NCBI RefSeq assembly: GCF_000813725.1
Contig: NZ_JWLD01000051.1
Location: forward strand, 1-49,991
Length of the DNA: 49,991 nt
Direction: 5' to 3'
Source: Leisingera sp. ANG-Vp
GTDB lineage: Bacteria > Pseudomonadota > Alphaproteobacteria > Rhodobacterales > Rhodobacteraceae
The translations under genes and the position numbers were made by a program. Positions 25,650-34,163 of the stretch are shown here, piece by piece. Numbering within the stretch: position 1 is the first letter of the stretch; the number at the start of each line of letters is the position of its first letter. The notes beneath the pieces were generated by a model. That model was not told the DNA's origin. It searched no databases and was given only the letters and a program-made list of their open reading frames with translations.

Positions 25650-26809
25650 TCCTGCTGTTCTGGATATGCGCCGGGCTGATCCTGTTTTCGCTGGCCGGGT
25701 ACGGGCTGCTTTGGTGCTTGCTGGCAGCCGTCGCCGGCCGCCGTGCGCCGCTGCCGCCCGAACAGCCGCTGCGGGCGACGGTGCTGATTGCCGCCCGCAA
25801 CGAGGCCGCTGCGATCCGCGCCAAGCTGGAAACCATTCTGGCGCAGGACTGCGGGCCGCATTGGGTGGACGTTCTGGTGGTCTCGGACGGGTCGGAGGAC
25901 GCCACGCTGGAGCAGGCGCTGTCGCTGAACAGCCCGCGCATCCGCGCCTTTCAGACCCCGGAGCATGGGGGCAAAGCCCAGGCGCTGACCGCCGGGCTGG
26001 CCCGGATCGAGGCGGATGTCGTGATCTTCTCGGATGCCAACAGCATGCTGGCGCCAGGTGCTTTGCGCCATCTGTTGGCGCCGTTCTCCCAGGCCGGGAC
26101 CGGCGGTGTCTGCGGCCGGCTGCAGCCGCAGCGCCGTCAGGGACGCGGCGGCTGGCTGGCGCGGGCAGAGCGGCTGTTCTGGTCCTATGACTCCGGCCTC
26201 AAGGCGGCGGAAAACCGGCTTGGCGGGGCGGTCTCGGCGCAAGGCACGCTGTATGCCATGCGGCGGCGGCTGGTGCCGGACCGGGTGCCCGGCGACGTGG
26301 CGGATGATTTCTATATCTCTGTGCAGGCCCCGGCGCAGCACCGCCGCCTGGTGTTTGAACCGCGCGCGGTGGCACAGGAAGCGGTCACCAGCCATACCGG
26401 CGACGAGTTCATGCGGCGCGTGCGCTCGACTGAACGCGGCTGGCGGGGCCTGATACGGATGCGGCATCTGATGAACCCTGGCCGCTACGGGCTCTATGCG
26501 CTGCAGCTGATGTTTCACAAAGGGCTGCGGCGGCTGGTGGCATTCCTGCTGCCGGTGATGCTGGTGCTGAGTGTGGCGGCAGCGGCAGAGCATGGCGGCA
26601 TGTATACCGCAGCCCTGCTGGCGCAGCTGGCCGTCTATGGCACCGGCGCCGGTTCGCTGCTGCTGCCGCTGCTGGCACGGCTGCCGGGATCGGGGCTGTG
26701 CCGGTTCTTCGTGATGGGCCATGCGGCGATGGGCTTTGGCATCCTGCGGGCGATGGCAGGGGTGCGCAGCGTGCGCTGGGCGCCGGCCCGGAGGATGGCC
26801 GATGAATAA
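25646..26809 (+). CDS. Membrane glycosyltransferase family 2
   Basis: A 387-residue processive-type GT-A glycosyltransferase. A membrane helix (about 4-28) precedes the catalytic domain with ATVLIAARNEAAAI, VVSDGSEDAT, the FSDANS metal-binding site and DVADD, then an S-T-E-R-G-W element in place of QxxRW. Three or more C-terminal helices follow (about 290-360). It resembles ExoA/IcaA-like enzymes that transfer a single sugar or polymerise. Here, with a separate polymerase-like protein present, a single addition is more likely. Translation is coupled on both sides: a 4-base overlap in front and an 8-base overlap with the next gene. Confidence 0.88.
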   Translation: MILLFWICAGLILFSLAGYGLLWCLLAAVAGRRAPLPPEQPLRATVLIAARNEAAAIRAKLETILAQDCGPHWVDVLVVSDGSEDATLEQALSLNSPRIRAFQTPEHGGKAQALTAGLARIEADVVIFSDANSMLAPGALRHLLAPFSQAGTGGVCGRLQPQRRQGRGGWLARAERLFWSYDSGLKAAENRLGGAVSAQGTLYAMRRRLVPDRVPGDVADDFYISVQAPAQHRRLVFEPRAVAQEAVTSHTGDEFMRRVRSTERGWRGLIRMRHLMNPGRYGLYALQLMFHKGLRRLVAFLLPVMLVLSVAAAAEHGGMYTAALLAQLAVYGTGAGSLLLPLLARLPGSGLCRFFVMGHAAMGFGILRAMAGVRSVRWAPARRMADE

Positions 26810-27977
26810 CTGCGCTGCCATCCGCGGCGCCCCTAAGGCGGCGCTGGAGGTCCAGGTGCTGACCAGCTGGGCGGATCTGGCGGCGCGGGAGGCGGACTGG
26901 CGGGCGATGCACGACAACTGCCGCGGGCGGCTTTATTCTTCCTTTGACTGGCTGGCGGCGCAGCAGGCGGGTTTCGGGCCGCCGGAGGCGCTGCGGATTG
27001 TCACCATCTGGCAGGGCAGGGACATGGTGGCGGCGGCGCCGATGTGCCTGATCCGCAAGCGGTTCAGCAAGCTGCTGCCGCTCTACCGCCCGCGGGTTCT
27101 GTCCGGCTGGGTCTGCAGCTACACCGGCTTCTTCGAGTTTCTGGCCACCAGCCGCGACACTTTACGGGCACTGCTGGAGGCGGTCTGCCGCGAAGCTCCC
27201 AGGGGCGGGATCGAGCTGCCCACCTTCCGGCTGTGCACCCGCGATGCCTTTACCACCCGCTGTCTGCGTCTGGGCGGGCTGGATCTTTGGCAGGACCGGG
27301 CGCAGGGCGCCTCGATTGCCGAGAACCTTTGCGATTGGGACAGCTACTGCCAGAGCCGCAGCCGGTCGTTTCGCAAGAAGGTCCGAGTTAGCAGCCGCGA
27401 ATTGCAGCGGGCGGGTGCAGAAGTTGAAGCCTTTCTGTCGGAGGCGGAGGAGCCGGTGCAGCGGATGCTGGCTCTGTCCGGGCGTTCGTGGAAGCAGCGC
27501 ACGGGGACCGGTATCGCTGCCCTGCACGGCGGCGATGTCTTCCTGGCCGATCTGTGGAGGCGTTTTGCGGGCCGGGACAACGGCAGTCTGGTCCTGATCC
27601 GGGCTGAAAACGCCGATATCGCCTCTTTCTGCGCGGTACGCTGCAAGGACACGTGGTACAGTGTGTTTTCCGAGTTCGACGAAGCCTATGCCGGCATGGC
27701 TCCGGGCCGCGCCAGCTTGTACCAGGGTCTGCAGCAGCTGATTGCGAGGGGGCAGCCCGCGCGGGTGGAATTCGGCCGCAGGACGCATTTCCTGAAAGAC
27801 TTCGAAACAGGCTCATTTCAGGTCCGGCGCGTGCGAGGAGTGCCGCGGGGCAGCGGCGCCTACTGGCTGCTCAAGCTGGAGGATGAGCTGCGCGAACTGA
27901 CCGGCCTGCGGGGAATGCTGCCGCAAAAGAAACTGCGCCGGGCAGATGTGACGCATCATGGGGGCGGGGAGGCATGA
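26802..27977 (+). CDS. FemAB/GNAT-like acyltransferase, second of four
   Basis: A 391-residue soluble protein of the same GNAT-fold group as the gene at 11343. Typical elements are LYSSFDWLAAQQAGFG near the start, the SRSRSFRKKVRVSSREL helix, SWKQRTGTGI and the DTWYSVFSEFDEAYAGMAPGR core with its YxxxxxEFDxxY pattern, followed by GRRTHFLKDFETG. Such proteins are often annotated FemAB or CelD. The acyl donor and acceptor cannot be told. GGAGG seven bases before the ATG at 26802 supports the start, which overlaps the glycosyltransferase by 8 bases; the next gene overlaps by 4. Confidence 0.8.
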   Translation: MNNCAAIRGAPKAALEVQVLTSWADLAAREADWRAMHDNCRGRLYSSFDWLAAQQAGFGPPEALRIVTIWQGRDMVAAAPMCLIRKRFSKLLPLYRPRVLSGWVCSYTGFFEFLATSRDTLRALLEAVCREAPRGGIELPTFRLCTRDAFTTRCLRLGGLDLWQDRAQGASIAENLCDWDSYCQSRSRSFRKKVRVSSRELQRAGAEVEAFLSEAEEPVQRMLALSGRSWKQRTGTGIAALHGGDVFLADLWRRFAGRDNGSLVLIRAENADIASFCAVRCKDTWYSVFSEFDEAYAGMAPGRASLYQGLQQLIARGQPARVEFGRRTHFLKDFETGSFQVRRVRGVPRGSGAYWLLKLEDELRELTGLRGMLPQKKLRRADVTHHGGGEA

Positions 27978-29074
27978 CCATGCTTGACAGGCTGCATTGC
28001 GAGTCCGCCGGCCTGCGGGTGCGGGTCCATGACGGCTTGACGCCCAAATCGGCGCGGCGGCTGCAGGACTTTCTGGAAGACTGCCCGTCTGCCAGCTGGC
28101 TGCAATGCCCTGAATTCACCCGGCGCTGCCCGCCGCCGGGCCGCCACCGCTATGTGATGCTGAGCGCGGCTGAACGCCATGGCAGGCTGGCGGGTTTTGG
28201 CCTGGCCCGGCTGTCGCGGCTGATGCCCGGGCGCTACCTGGCCAGCTTCCGCCGCGGGCCGGTCACCCGCTCGCCGGAGGACCTGGCGCGGATCCTGCCT
28301 GGCTTTGCGGCGCGGCTGCGGCAGATGGGCTGCTGCTCGATGCAGCTGAACCCGCGCTGGAGCGGCGCGGGGGATGTGGCGGAGGTCACAGGCATCCTGC
28401 AGAGGGCCGGGGCCCGGCAGCTTCCTGCTGGCGAGCAATCACTGCATGCAGCGACAGCGCTTGTCAGCCTGCGCGGCAGTCCGGACGAGCTGATGGGACG
28501 GCTGAAGCAGCGCTGCCGGCGGCAGATCCGCAAGGCGGCCAAGGCGGGGCTGGAGGTGCGCCCGGCAAAAAGCGAAGCGCAGGCGCTAGCCTTTGGCGGC
28601 TTGATGCGGGGCTTTTTCAAAGCCCGGGGCCTGGGGCTGGAGTCGGTGCCGCCGGTAGAGCGGCAATGGGCCATGACCCGCGAACGCGGCGCCTTTCTGC
28701 TGGCCTGGCAGCAGGACAGGCTGATGGGCGGCCATGTGATGATCGGTGACGGCGGCCGCGCGTTCTGGCTGGTGCTGGCCCGGGCCGAGGGGCAGCGGGC
28801 AGCGGCGCCGGCGGGGTATCCGCTGATTTGGGAAGCGCTGAAAACGGCGCAGGCGCAGGGATTTTCCGTCTATGACATGGCTGGCGCCCCGGACGGTGCC
28901 GGCGCTCCGGATGCCGGAGCACGCAGCCGGGACCAGTTTAAATCGGCCTTCAACCCGGATGTGACACCCTTGGTGCCGGCTCATGTGCTGCCGTTGCGCC
29001 AGCCGGACCATGCAGTTCTGTTCGGCCTTCGGCAGAAGGCGCGCGGCCTGCGCGCAGCCTGGAGGCAGCGATGA
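27974..29074 (+). CDS. FemAB-like acyl/aminoacyl transferase, third of four
   Basis: A 366-residue protein closer to true FemAB (lipid II aminoacyl transferase) than its neighbours: ASWLQCPEFTRR at the start, RRGPVTRSPEDLARILPGF, RLKQRCRRQIRKAAKAGLEV, and the AFLLAWQQDRLMGGHVMI...RAFWLVLARAEGQR...PLIWEALKTAQAQGF-VYDMAGAP order of the FemAB C domain. FemAB proteins take aminoacyl-tRNA and add the residue to a lipid-linked precursor. An aminoacylated polysaccharide is a reasonable guess but is inference. It overlaps both neighbours by 4 bases. Confidence 0.8.
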   Translation: MTMLDRLHCESAGLRVRVHDGLTPKSARRLQDFLEDCPSASWLQCPEFTRRCPPPGRHRYVMLSAAERHGRLAGFGLARLSRLMPGRYLASFRRGPVTRSPEDLARILPGFAARLRQMGCCSMQLNPRWSGAGDVAEVTGILQRAGARQLPAGEQSLHAATALVSLRGSPDELMGRLKQRCRRQIRKAAKAGLEVRPAKSEAQALAFGGLMRGFFKARGLGLESVPPVERQWAMTRERGAFLLAWQQDRLMGGHVMIGDGGRAFWLVLARAEGQRAAAPAGYPLIWEALKTAQAQGFSVYDMAGAPDGAGAPDAGARSRDQFKSAFNPDVTPLVPAHVLPLRQPDHAVLFGLRQKARGLRAAWRQR

Positions 29075-30003
29075 CCGCACGCGCGCCCGTTCCGGTGTTT
29101 GTGCTGGGTCTGCAGCGCAGCGGCACCACGCTGGCGGCCAATCTGCTGGCAGCGCAGCCGGGCATTGCCGCAGTGGCGGCCAAACAGCACCAGGGAGTGC
29201 ATGAGAGTGTGTTCTTCTCGCATTTCGCGCCGTCTTTGGAACCCTGGCCCGGCCCCGGTTTCCGGGCAGCGGCAGCCGGGGATTTTTTCGACAGCGCGTA
29301 TTTTCAGCTTAGCGGCCTGGGGCCGGATTGGGGCAGGCAGGCTGCCGAGGCTGCTGCCAGTCCCGCCGCACTGTTCTGCAGCATGATGGAAGCGCTGGCG
29401 CAGCGGCAGGGCGCGGCGGCCTGGGTTGAAAAGTCGCCGCATCATACACTGCTGGCTGCCAGGATCGCTGCCCAGGTGCCGCGGGCGCGGTTTCTTTGCG
29501 TGATGCGCGAAACCCGCGGTTTCCTGCGGTCGCGGCTGTGGTCTTATGGGCGGCAGCCGCCGCCCTATCCGCAGCGCGCGGCGCTGATTGCGCGGGCCTG
29601 TGCCTCCAATGTGTTCCACCGCCGCTACATGCGCAGCCTGCCTGGCCTTCTGGGCAGGGACCGGGTGTTTCTGGCGGATTTCGAAACTCTGCGCGCGGCG
29701 CCGGACACCGCGCTGGCGTCGCTGCTGACGGAGATTGGCCTGAAGCCGGGACGGCTGCGGGCGCCGGGCTATGCGGCGAACTCCAGCTTTGCCGGCCCGG
29801 ATCAGCGCAAGCGGGCACTGACCCGCGTTGATTGCGCACTGGCGAAGGCGGCTGAACGGGCAGCGGAGGCGGTTCCGCAGGTGCTGCTGCAGCATCTGCA
29901 GCGCCGCCTGGCGCGCCGCCGCCCGCGGGTTTTTCCGCATTGGGTATGGGCCAGGGAGGCAGGACCAGCCGCTTCCCGCTGCCATCTGAACCAGCAGGAT
30001 TGA
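29071..30003 (+). CDS. PAPS-dependent sulfotransferase
   Basis: A 310-residue cytoplasmic sulfotransferase. The 5'-phosphosulfate loop is VFVLGLQRSGTTLAANLL (residues about 9-26), WVEKSPHHT (118-126) is the usual central motif, and VMRETRGFLRSRLWS (144-158) has the Arg/Ser pair of the 3'-phosphate site. It should transfer sulfate from PAPS to a hydroxyl of the nascent sugar unit, so the polymer is probably sulfated, as is common for marine exopolysaccharides. No PAPS-making genes are in the window. Its ATG overlaps the previous stop by 4 bases. Confidence 0.85.
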   Translation: MTARAPVPVFVLGLQRSGTTLAANLLAAQPGIAAVAAKQHQGVHESVFFSHFAPSLEPWPGPGFRAAAAGDFFDSAYFQLSGLGPDWGRQAAEAAASPAALFCSMMEALAQRQGAAAWVEKSPHHTLLAARIAAQVPRARFLCVMRETRGFLRSRLWSYGRQPPPYPQRAALIARACASNVFHRRYMRSLPGLLGRDRVFLADFETLRAAPDTALASLLTEIGLKPGRLRAPGYAANSSFAGPDQRKRALTRVDCALAKAAERAAEAVPQVLLQHLQRRLARRRPRVFPHWVWAREAGPAASRCHLNQQD

Positions 30004-30013
30004 GAGGCTGCCG

Positions 30014-31114
30014 ATGAAACGGGTACTGAGATTGGAAATTTCCGGCAGCCTTGAAGAATTGGAGGCACTGGACCGGCAGCTGGAGATGCTGGCACATTCC
30101 TGCACTGCCGGGGCCTTCGACAGGCCCGGATTCTTCCTGCCCTGGGCGCGGGCCGCGGTAGCCGATGGCCAGCGGCCAGCCTGCCTATGCCTCTACCGGG
30201 GCAGCGAGCTGACCGGATTCCTGCCGGTCTTCTTCCACTGCGACCGCAAAGCACTGATGGCGCAACGAGGCCGGTTTCCAGAGTTCGGTTCCTCGCCGGC
30301 CTTCGACCTGCTGCTGGCGCCATCCGAAGACGAGGAGGAAACCTGCGCCTTGCTGGTTCAGGCGCTGGACCAGCAGAATTGGCTGGATCTGACCTTTGCC
30401 AACCTGCCTGAGGACAGCCGGCTGGCACAGTGCCTGCCGCTGGCATGTCAGCGGCAGGGTTTCCAGGTGAACAGCCTGCCAGGCCTAAGCTACCACATGA
30501 TTGACGGACTCAATGACAGCGCCACCTTCCTGGCGCAGATGAAAGGCCGCAACCGGCGCAACTGGAAACGCAAGGAACGCCACCTGCGCGAGACCTGCGA
30601 CATCCACCATTTCACGCATGAGACCGACTATGTGTCCTGTCTGCCGATGCTGCGGGACGTTCTGGAAAACAGCTGGAAGTTTGATGACCGGATGCGCGGC
30701 ATCGGCTTGCCGCTTTACGAGAACCAGGTGCTGGGCACCGCGCGCGACGGGACGCTTGGCATCTGGTTTGCCTGCCTGAAAGAAAAGCCGCTGGCATTTG
30801 CTTTTGAACTTGCCGACCCGCGGGGCGGCCATCACGGCTACTTCATGGCCTACAATGCGGAATACGCCAGATTCGGCGCCGGCGGGGCACTGGCTTTTAT
30901 GGCAATCCTGAAAAGCCTGGATAGCGGCAACCCCAGATATGATCTCTGGTCAACGCGGGGGCATATGAGCCAGCTGGCCAATTGCGCCCGTGCAACAACG
31001 GTTCTGGAAGTCCGCCGCAGGGGAGCGCTGCCCCGCCTGCGTCTTGCGGCAGCGGAACAGATCAGGGCTGTGCGCCATGCGCTGCAAACTGTTAATCCCC
31101 GCCCGCAGGCATAG
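30014..31114 (+). CDS. FemAB/GNAT-like acyltransferase, fourth of four
   Basis: A 366-residue protein, last gene of the operon. It has an acidic/hydrophobic N half and the group's C-terminal GNAT-like half: MKGRNRRNWKRKERHLRET helix, SWKFDDRMRGIGLPLYEN, LAFAFELADPRGGHHGYFMAYNAEY and ARFGAGGALAFMAIL, which follow the order of CelD/FemAB relatives. The acceptor is unknown. GAGAGG lies before the ATG and the gap to the sulfotransferase is 10 bases. It converges on the RTX gene; a GC hairpin lies between. Confidence 0.78.
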   Translation: MKRVLRLEISGSLEELEALDRQLEMLAHSCTAGAFDRPGFFLPWARAAVADGQRPACLCLYRGSELTGFLPVFFHCDRKALMAQRGRFPEFGSSPAFDLLLAPSEDEEETCALLVQALDQQNWLDLTFANLPEDSRLAQCLPLACQRQGFQVNSLPGLSYHMIDGLNDSATFLAQMKGRNRRNWKRKERHLRETCDIHHFTHETDYVSCLPMLRDVLENSWKFDDRMRGIGLPLYENQVLGTARDGTLGIWFACLKEKPLAFAFELADPRGGHHGYFMAYNAEYARFGAGGALAFMAILKSLDSGNPRYDLWSTRGHMSQLANCARATTVLEVRRRGALPRLRLAAAEQIRAVRHALQTVNPRPQA

Positions 31115-31155
31115 GCTGCGGACGAGGAAGATTTGTGTCAAACGGTCTGATTGCC

Positions 31156-31174
31156 GGGCAGGTCCGGCCTGCCC
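31156..31174. terminator. Hairpin between convergent genes
   Basis: Perfect 7-base stem GGGCAGG/CCTGCCC with a 5-base loop between the operon end (31114) and the RTX gene end (31182). No U tract on either strand, so termination is only suggested by place. Confidence 0.45.
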
Positions 31175-31181
31175 AAGCGGA

Positions 31182-32642
31182 TCAGGCCAGGATGAAGTCG
31201 TTTGAGGACAGCTCGGCGTAGGCCACCCCTTCCAGCAGGATTGAATCCGCACCGTGGGAGATCAGCACACCGGCGTCCGCGCCGCCTTGCTCCTGGATCC
31301 GCACATTGCGCAGCTCCGCCGCGTCGAAGTCGAGGAACACTTTGTCGGCACCGGCCGCAAAGTCGATTGCCACGTCATTGCCGCTGCCCGAGCCGAACAC
31401 AAAGGTGTCATTGCCCTTGGCGCCCTTGAGCGTGTCGTTGCCGCTGCCGCCGTCGAGCCAGTCATTGCCCTTGCCGCCGTTGAGGCTGTCTGCGCCATTG
31501 CCGCCGTAGAGCTTGTCGTTGCCCGCGCCGCCCATGAGCGTGTCGTTGCCGTTGCCGCCCTTCAGGCCGTCATAGCCGTTGCCGCCCCAAAGAGAATCGC
31601 CGTCCTCGCCGCCGTAAAGCGAGTCGCCCTGGTCACCGCCGAACAGTTCGTCCCGTCCGCCGCCGCCATAGACGGTGTCCTTGCCGCCGCCGGCGCGCAC
31701 TGAATCGCTGCCGCCCTGGCTGCGCAGCATGTCAGCGCCCTGATAGGCGATCATCGCATCGCTGCCCGCGGTGCCGGTCAGTACGTCCTCTCCATCGGTG
31801 CCTGCCACCTTGTTGTATTCTGTGCTGTCCGCCGGGTCAGGATCCGCCGGTGCGGGATCAACTGGCTCGGGTTCAACCGGCTCCGGATCAACCGGGTCGG
31901 GCTCGGCCGGCGGCTGGTTGGGGCTGACCTCGTTCACATAAACCGGGTTGGCTTCGGTGCCGGTGCGGTAGATTTCCTCGGCAAACTGCAGCGAGTCCAG
32001 CGGATCCACTCGGTAGAAACTGTCGTTGGCGGTGCCTGGCAGATCGGTGCTGACCTCAATGTTGCGCACAGCAAGCGCGGCGTCATAGTCGTTTACGTTG
32101 GCTGTCAGGCCAACCTGCACCGTATCGATCCACGAGTTCGACGAGGTGGTGTCGACGGTCTGGCCGTTTTCATCGACGACCTTTTGGCCGTCCAGATAAA
32201 CCCGCACTTCGCCGTCGTCGCCGCGGCCCGGGCGCAGTTCCACTTTGAGCGAGTACCAGCGGCCGGTCTCCAGTTCGTCCATGTCGGCGGGCCACAGTTC
32301 CTTGATGCCGATCTTGCCGCGTTCAACGCGGATGATGCCGTCGCGGACCTGGATGCGGACACCGGGATTGAAGCCGCTGCTGGCAGCTTTGCTTTCGATG
32401 TCGGCCAGATAGATGTGGCTGGTGGGCATCCCATCGGGGATCATAAAGTCGAATTCGGCGGTGACCACGCCGGAATTGTCGGTGGTGTTGATCGCGGTAC
32501 TGTAGGTCGATTTGCCGACCTTGGAACCTGCCGAACCCGCCCGCATCAAGGTGACATTGCCGTCATCAGAGATGTCGATCCGGCCATCCTGCAGCTGGAT
32601 CAGCGTCTCTGCATCGACGCGTTTGTAGTCGGTCTGGTACAT
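31182..32642 (-). CDS. RTX-tagged jelly-roll protein, possible secreted polysaccharide lyase
   Basis: A 486-residue protein without Sec signal. Residues about 1-215 form a beta-rich jelly-roll domain related to the Sec-exported protein at 15028 (shared KVGKSTY at 41-47, NPGVRIQVR...RGKIGI at 92-113, VGLTANVN at 177-184). A Pro/Asp/Glu linker follows (244-272, repeats of DPEPV-like units), then RTX nonapeptides (280-425) and a hydrophobic/acidic C-terminal secretion tail ending NDFILA. It should leave the cell by a type I exporter not in this window, fold with calcium and act on or bind the exopolysaccharide. GAGGT before the ATG at 32642 fixes the start; open frame upstream is unlike protein of this type. 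The catalytic class is not certain. Confidence 0.78.
   Translation of the reverse strand: MYQTDYKRVDAETLIQLQDGRIDISDDGNVTLMRAGSAGSKVGKSTYSTAINTTDNSGVVTAEFDFMIPDGMPTSHIYLADIESKAASSGFNPGVRIQVRDGIIRVERGKIGIKELWPADMDELETGRWYSLKVELRPGRGDDGEVRVYLDGQKVVDENGQTVDTTSSNSWIDTVQVGLTANVNDYDAALAVRNIEVSTDLPGTANDSFYRVDPLDSLQFAEEIYRTGTEANPVYVNEVSPNQPPAEPDPVDPEPVEPEPVDPAPADPDPADSTEYNKVAGTDGEDVLTGTAGSDAMIAYQGADMLRSQGGSDSVRAGGGKDTVYGGGGRDELFGGDQGDSLYGGEDGDSLWGGNGYDGLKGGNGNDTLMGGAGNDKLYGGNGADSLNGGKGNDWLDGGSGNDTLKGAKGNDTFVFGSGSGNDVAIDFAAGADKVFLDFDAAELRNVRIQEQGGADAGVLISHGADSILLEGVAYAELSSNDFILA
31368..31805 (-). repeat. RTX nonapeptide repeats of the jelly-roll protein
   Basis: About 440 bases with 27-base periodicity encoding GGxGxDxL units such as [11 protein letters not shown] and [11 protein letters not shown]. 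The DNA repeats resemble those of the peroxidase gene because both encode the same calcium-binding motif. Confidence 0.88.
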
Positions 32643-33020
32643 GCCTGTTACCTCATACTTTGCACATAGCACTGTTGCGCTTCTTGTGGACTTGAGGCGG
32701 GGCCGAAGGAAAGCCGCCGGAGCGGGCGGTTCCGGCGGCATAGCGGGAACCTGCCAAGCGGCAGCGGCGGAGTTGGTGAAAAATTGCTGAAAATTCCCCT
32801 CAAACCGGCATCTGAAGCGGATCAGCGTCAGGAAATGACGCATTATGGTTGAGTGATAATTTTGCTAAACAACCTATGGGGGCTATTCCTGTCGGCGGTT
32901 TCCGGCCAGCAGTACCCGGTGGCCGTAGAAGGTCAGAGAACAAAGCGGGAAAATCGGCCGCAAGAAGCTCCGACTCAGGCCGCCGGGCGGGTTCGCGGCG
33001 TCTGATTTTGGGCGGTGGAG
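32643..33020. other. Non-coding stretch upstream of the RTX jelly-roll gene
   Basis: These 378 bases hold no convincing gene. The middle (about 32780-32880) is AT-rich and probably carries the RTX gene promoter, with an ATAATG stretch on the minus strand near 32840. A 6-base inverted repeat CGGCCA/TGGCCG with an 11-base spacer lies at 32903-32925. Confidence 0.4.
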
Positions 33021-34163
33021 TTATTGGCTGGGGACAGCGAACCCGCCATTCAGGGCGCTGACAGCGGTGTCCGGCGCGCTGTTGCGGCTGGCCATGCGCT
33101 CCAGGTTGACGATGGTCGAAAGCATGATCCGGTCATGGCTCCAATCGCTCGGCCGCTGCAGCAGCATGGCTGTGGCCAGCACCAGCCCGGCCATGAGGCT
33201 GGAGACCAGCGCCCAGCCGAGCGGGCTGTGTGCTTGCGGCTGCGGTGCGGTTACCGCCAGAATGCGCCGCTGCAGCGAGGCGCCGCGGCGGGTCTCGCGG
33301 CGGTCGACCAGCGCAACTGCCGGGCTGCGGCGCATGAACAGCGCCGGGTTGCGGGCGGCATGGGCGCAAGCGCGGATCAGGCATTCGCAATAGGCACGCA
33401 CGTCGAACTGCGGCCGCGCCATCAGCGCCTGATCGCAGGCAAACTCGCGCAGCAGCCGCACCTCGCGGCGCCACAGGTAGAATGCCGGGTTCCAGAACAG
33501 CAGCGGGCGCAGAATCTCCAGCAGGAATTCGCATTCGATGTCGCGCTGGCGGAAATGCTGCAGCTCATGGGCGATGGTCAGGCGCAGGTCGCGCGGGTCG
33601 TTCAGCAAAGCGGCGGGCAGGACAACATAGCGGCGCAGCAGCCCGCGGGTGGAATAGGCCACCCGGATGCTGTCGGATACCAGCAGCTCGACCCGGCCAA
33701 TGCGTTTCCAGGTGAAGGCGGCAGCCAGGTTCTGACGCAGCCGGAAGACAGAAACCGCCACATGCGCGAGGCAGGCCACGGCGCCCGCGGCAAAGCCTGC
33801 GGCGAGGATCTGCGCCCACAGCGGCTGCAGAGTGGTCAGGCTGCGCACCGCGTCCTCGCGCAGGCCCAGCAGCGTTTCGAACTCGCCCGCGCTCATGCTG
33901 ACGTTGCCCTGCAGATACTGCGAGACCAGCAGGTCGGAGAAATTCGGCGGATGCGAGATTATGAAGCGGGTGAAGGCCAGGATCAGTGCCGGACAGATGG
34001 CCAGGAGCACCGTCATCCCGTTCAGGAGCCGCAGCTGCGGCTGGTAGGCGCGGCCCAGTTTGCTGCGCGCCAGGGCCTTGCGCGCGCCAATCCACAGCGT
34101 GGCGCCCGCCAGCAGCAGGATATTCAGATCGATATAGGCATTCAGCAGAACATCAGTTGGCAT
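33021..34163 (-). CDS. M56 (BlaR1/MecR1-like) membrane metallopeptidase
   Basis: A 380-residue membrane protein with helices at about 8-27, 50-70 and 118-140, the zinc site IAHELQHFRQRD (His199, Glu200, His203) and a third-ligand region REFACDQALM, then a final helix at about 318-338. It has the protease part of BlaR1 but lacks the penicillin-binding sensor domain of about 250 residues; only a short tail follows the last helix. Family members cleave a cognate repressor of the BlaI type after an outside signal. The ATG at 34163 overlaps the end of the blaI-like gene by 11 bases and has GGGGGA before it, so the two are coupled. Confidence 0.87.
   Translation of the reverse strand: MPTDVLLNAYIDLNILLLAGATLWIGARKALARSKLGRAYQPQLRLLNGMTVLLAICPALILAFTRFIISHPPNFSDLLVSQYLQGNVSMSAGEFETLLGLREDAVRSLTTLQPLWAQILAAGFAAGAVACLAHVAVSVFRLRQNLAAAFTWKRIGRVELLVSDSIRVAYSTRGLLRRYVVLPAALLNDPRDLRLTIAHELQHFRQRDIECEFLLEILRPLLFWNPAFYLWRREVRLLREFACDQALMARPQFDVRAYCECLIRACAHAARNPALFMRRSPAVALVDRRETRRGASLQRRILAVTAPQPQAHSPLGWALVSSLMAGLVLATAMLLQRPSDWSHDRIMLSTIVNLERMASRNSAPDTAVSALNGGFAVPSQ

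Noticed and set aside
11343-31114. Exosortase/PEP-CTERM type polysaccharide locus
   Set aside because: FemAB, deacetylase and sugar transferase genes recall such loci, but no exosortase and no PEP-CTERM tail was seen.
31368-31805. Regular DNA repeats that might suggest a CRISPR array
   Set aside because: The 27-base period encodes RTX nonapeptides in frame; there are no unique spacers between fixed repeats.
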